Positions 30,787 through 32,780 of a stretch of 32,780 nt of DNA are shown piece after piece; the first letter of the stretch is position 1; every line of letters begins with the position of its first letter. The stretch is from a virus: positions 1-32,780 of IMG/VR virus record IMGVR_UViG_3300046010_001847; one strand, written 5' to 3'. Below the pieces are notes generated by a model. It was not told where the DNA came from and ran no database searches. It saw only the letters and a list, made by a program, of their open reading frames with translations. A program made the position numbers and the translations under genes.

Positions 30787-30797
30787 CTTGTATCTCC

Positions 30798-31280
30798 TCA
30801 AACCATTTTGCCGCGACCGCGACCCTTTTTGGCCTTGCCTGCACCACGAACCAAACCGCCATGCTTGAAGGACGTTGGGAAGTTCTCGCGCATTGTTTCT
30901 GCCCAAGTACCCTTCTTCTTCAGGAGGGCAGCAGATGGGGCTGGGGCGGTGCCGCCAGTTCCACCAGTACCTCCGGTGCCTCCGGTGCCTCCAGTGCCTC
31001 CAGTGCCTCCAGTGCCTCCAGTGCCTCCAGTGGTCGGCGTGGCATTTGAGGTTGGGAAGAACTTCCCGCCAAAAAGGATGCCCTTCCTGCCGTCCCTGTG
31101 GGTTCCATATGTAAATATGCCGCCGATGCTAGCAAACCCGCCAGCCGGGCGATTTCCACGCTTACTGGCACCATAAGCATAGATCATGTCGGCAGCTTTT
31201 TTCATCGCCTCTTCTTTGCTAGGCTTCGGCGCTGTGGTGGTGGATGTTGTGTTGCTGGTTGGCTTCGGTTTGTCTGCCAT
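30798..31280 (-). CDS. Small protein with Gly-Gly-Thr tandem repeats
   Basis: The 160-residue protein starts MADKPKPTSNTTSTTTAPKP, has AMKKAADMIYAYGASKRGNR and a core GGIFTYGTHRDGRKGILFGG, then eight GGT tripeptides in tandem (from the 9-bp repeat), a Lys-rich helix KKKGTWAETMRENFPTSF, and ends KHGGLVRGAGKAKKGRGRGK. The last segment is a basic, Arg/Gly-rich tail like a nucleic-acid-binding tail. ATG 31280 has AAGGAGG five bases upstream and is preferred over the long upstream extension, which looks non-coding. No family name known. Confidence 0.65.
   Translation of the reverse strand: MADKPKPTSNTTSTTTAPKPSKEEAMKKAADMIYAYGASKRGNRPAGGFASIGGIFTYGTHRDGRKGILFGGKFFPTSNATPTTGGTGGTGGTGGTGGTGGTGGTGGTGGTAPAPSAALLKKKGTWAETMRENFPTSFKHGGLVRGAGKAKKGRGRGKMV
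30952..31032 (-). repeat. 9-bp tandem repeat, about nine copies
   Basis: The plus-strand unit CCTCCAGTG or CCTCCGGTG is repeated in tandem with little drift; the last five copies are identical. Each copy encodes Gly-Gly-Thr on the minus strand. Identical tandem copies are prone to slippage, so copy number probably varies. Confidence 0.9.
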
Positions 31281-31290
31281 GTCGGCCTCC

Positions 31291-31563
31291 TTAAATGACC
31301 TTGCCTTTGCCGACACCACGCTTGGCGCAGCCGCCAGCGCGACGAGCAAGGCCACCCTTGGCGAGGGCCATACCCACACCCTTGCGGGCCAAACCGCCGC
31401 CACGCATGGCCCTGCGGGTCGGCATTGGCATGCCTGCGGGTACGCCCGGACGAACCATAGTGCCGGGACGAGCCATTGGACGGCGAGCCGAGGCCGCAGG
31501 GGCGGCAACGCCACCAACCTGCATACGCTTGTGGACCTTGCCACCATGCTTCATCTTCTTCAT
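31291..31563 (-). CDS. Small Arg/Gly-rich basic protein
   Basis: The 90-residue protein (MKKMKHGGKVHKRMQVGGVA at the start) is strongly basic with Pro/Arg stretches (RRPMARPGTMVRPGVPAGMP) and GGGLARKGVGMALAKGGLAR repeats. Its start overlaps the previous stop as TGATG. GGxL/V motifs recur, as in the following genes. It could bind DNA or interact with virion proteins; unknown. Confidence 0.55.
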   Translation of the reverse strand: MKKMKHGGKVHKRMQVGGVAAPAASARRPMARPGTMVRPGVPAGMPMPTRRAMRGGGLARKGVGMALAKGGLARRAGGCAKRGVGKGKVI

Positions 31564-31919
31564 CACATTTCTCCGGAATATGTTATGGGACTCGGGTTCC
31601 CGTTGATAATTAGCTGGATGACGCCAACCTGTCCGGTGCCGTACACAGCATTGTTTCCTACGGGGTTCCAGCCCCAAAGCTCGCGGCTGACGGTCTGTGC
31701 CGTGTCAGGCCGGGGATTGTATAGCGCGATTGGATCATTGATCGGCACGCGGCCCACGAAGTACTGCGGATGATCCTTGTCAAGGCAATACATGCAGTTC
31801 TTGATGTTCGTGGCACGTCCGGCCACAATCTGGATCTTGAGGTCCTTCAGGTCATATCTCTGACCGCAGGTGTCACAGAACCCAAACGCCAGTTTACCTT
31901 TTGCATACGGGACGCTCAT
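31563..31919 (-). CDS. Zinc-ribbon-like protein of unknown role
   Basis: The 118-residue protein has two CxxC pairs, FCDTCGQ (C15, C18) and NCMYCLD (C42, C45), spaced as a zinc ribbon. The C-terminal half is beta-rich with GRVPINDPIALYNPRPDTAQ and YGTGQVGVIQLIINGNPSPI. Its place right after the connector-like gene, overlapping it by one base (TAATG), suggests a neck or structural role. From memory, relatives occur in uncultured marine phages. Function is unknown. Confidence 0.65.
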   Translation of the reverse strand: MSVPYAKGKLAFGFCDTCGQRYDLKDLKIQIVAGRATNIKNCMYCLDKDHPQYFVGRVPINDPIALYNPRPDTAQTVSRELWGWNPVGNNAVYGTGQVGVIQLIINGNPSPITYSGEM

Positions 31920-32620
31920 TAGAAGTCGTACCCCACAAACGGCACAAATCGGTTGCTCGCCCTGTCCCGATCTTCATCGGCGGCAAGCTGGAAGGCCTCA
32001 TCATAGAGATCCTTCAGCATTGAAATACGCTCTGCTGCCTCTGGCTTCTTCAGGGCTATTTGATATGCAAGCCCCGCGACCAGAGCATTGTAGAATCGGA
32101 ACGGCACCTGAATCGTCTGGCTAACCGGATTGGTCGCATCGTCCATGCGCTTCAAGTACCAATACGTGAGCGTGTACGTCGTGCTGGAGTCAGGCACCGG
32201 CCAGAGCGTGATCTTCGGGGCCGCTGTCGCCCGATCCACATAAATCTGGTAAGGACGGCCCGTCTGGTCCTTCGTGGGAATGTTCGCATAGGTTGACACG
32301 GAAATGCGGTTCAGGGAGATGTCGGTGTTTACACCGCCGCTTGCTGTGCGGCACACATGCTCGATGTAGTCAACGGCATCTGCCGGGAGACCATCTGCGG
32401 TTGTGTAGGTCTTTTGACCGGCAACAAGGGTGAGAGTGCCGGTGTTGACAGTCCAAAGGTTAAGGCCCTTGTTGGCCCATTCTGCCAGCAGGAAGTTCAG
32501 GCTGCGGCGGGCGGTCTTTAGGTCATAGCCAGAGCGCAGTTCGAGGCCAGCCCGCTCATAGGCCTCCTCCACCAACTCCCCAATATCGGGGTTCCAAGTT
32601 GTAGTACCGCTTGTAGCCAT
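31919..32620 (-). CDS. Head-tail connector or DNA-stabilisation protein (P22 gp4-like, tentative)
   Basis: The 233-residue protein starts MATSGTTTWNPDIGELVEEA and continues YERAGLELRSGYDLKTARRS, LNFLLAEWANKGLNLWTVNT, typical of the helical first domain of phage gp4-like connectors that stack under the portal. A beta region follows (YQIYVDRATAAPKITLWPVP, TYTLTYWYLKRM), then helices FYNALVAGLAYQIALKKPEA and DEAFQLAADEDRDRASN. ATG 32620 has AGGA nearby and fits the homology; the upstream ten-residue extension does not. It is the first complete gene seen of the virion operon; portal and capsid genes presumably lie beyond the right edge. Confidence 0.7.
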   Translation of the reverse strand: MATSGTTTWNPDIGELVEEAYERAGLELRSGYDLKTARRSLNFLLAEWANKGLNLWTVNTGTLTLVAGQKTYTTADGLPADAVDYIEHVCRTASGGVNTDISLNRISVSTYANIPTKDQTGRPYQIYVDRATAAPKITLWPVPDSSTTYTLTYWYLKRMDDATNPVSQTIQVPFRFYNALVAGLAYQIALKKPEAAERISMLKDLYDEAFQLAADEDRDRASNRFVPFVGYDF

Positions 32621-32780
32621 CTTGAATCCTAAGTGTGAGCCCCGCTCCAAGAGGCATATCGCCGATTACAGGAGCCGCCTGCCCAAATGCTCACTTCCCC
32701 TCTATCTTAGTGCTTGCCCCTGTTCCCCTTGTTTGGGTCTTTCGGGCCGAGCTTTTTGGAGCCCCGTCTGTGAACCGGTC
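32621..32780 (-). other. Upstream end of virion operon, gene assignment unclear
   Basis: All three leftward frames of these 160 bases are short and open at the right edge. One reads KKLGPKDPNKGNRGKH before a stop, a plausible C-terminus of an upstream gene, and another closes with STKIEGK. No choice between them can be made from sequence alone. No promoter or terminator was seen. Confidence 0.35.

Noticed and set aside
32651-32780. Terminase or portal C-terminus at the right edge
   Set aside because: Only a short tail is visible in each frame and none shows family motifs.

Overview
This window looks like most of one genome arm of a tailed phage. The compact virion module, the 1790-residue internal-virion-type protein and the lack of any tape measure, sheath or tail-tube gene suggest a short-tailed (podovirus-like) phage. 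A tyrosine recombinase with a complete catalytic set suggests it is or was temperate. Several virion proteins resemble, from memory, proteins of uncultured marine phages, and an alphaproteobacterial host is plausible; both points are inference. Terminase, portal and major capsid genes are not here and probably lie beyond the right edge. DNA polymerase is also absent.

Layout. (1) Bases 1-3815, leftward: a partial small gene, a T7 gp4-like primase-helicase with a possible internal second start, an AT-rich HNH endonuclease gene, a 381-base non-coding stretch rich in inverted repeats, a small unknown gene and a RusA-type resolvase. (2) Bases 3830-10105, rightward: a Cas4/RecB-like PD-(D/E)XK nuclease, an ERF-type annealing protein, a small gene with a doubtful start, a small SSB-like protein, a cytosine-5 methyltransferase with a second gene nested inside it in another frame, a second methyltransferase-like gene, another PD-(D/E)XK protein, two HNH-like proteins, a SpoT/Mesh1-type HD hydrolase, unknowns and the integrase. 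Most junctions overlap by a few bases, as in one operon. (3) Bases 32620-10102, leftward: the virion operon. Read in its own direction it holds a connector-like protein, a zinc-ribbon protein, four Gly/Lys/Arg-rich small proteins, a second adaptor-like protein, small unknowns, a 1040-residue repeat fibre, a small fibre-associated protein, a 319-residue repeat protein, a paralogous 677-residue fibre, a Dps-like small protein, a 728-residue gp10-like protein and finally four internal-virion-type proteins ending with the 1790-residue one, which meets the integrase tail to tail.

How it works together (inference): nuclease, ERF, SSB-like protein and RusA form a recombination set (resection, annealing, junction cleavage) alongside the primase-helicase. 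The methyltransferases, nucleases and HD hydrolase look like accessory functions acting on host DNA or physiology. The leftward operon supplies neck, fibres and ejected proteins.

The most interesting observation is a 167-codon ORF with an excellent ribosome binding site lying wholly inside the cytosine methyltransferase gene in a different frame. Its product carries motifs that I recognise from a phage protein family, while the methyltransferase frame keeps all its own catalytic motifs.
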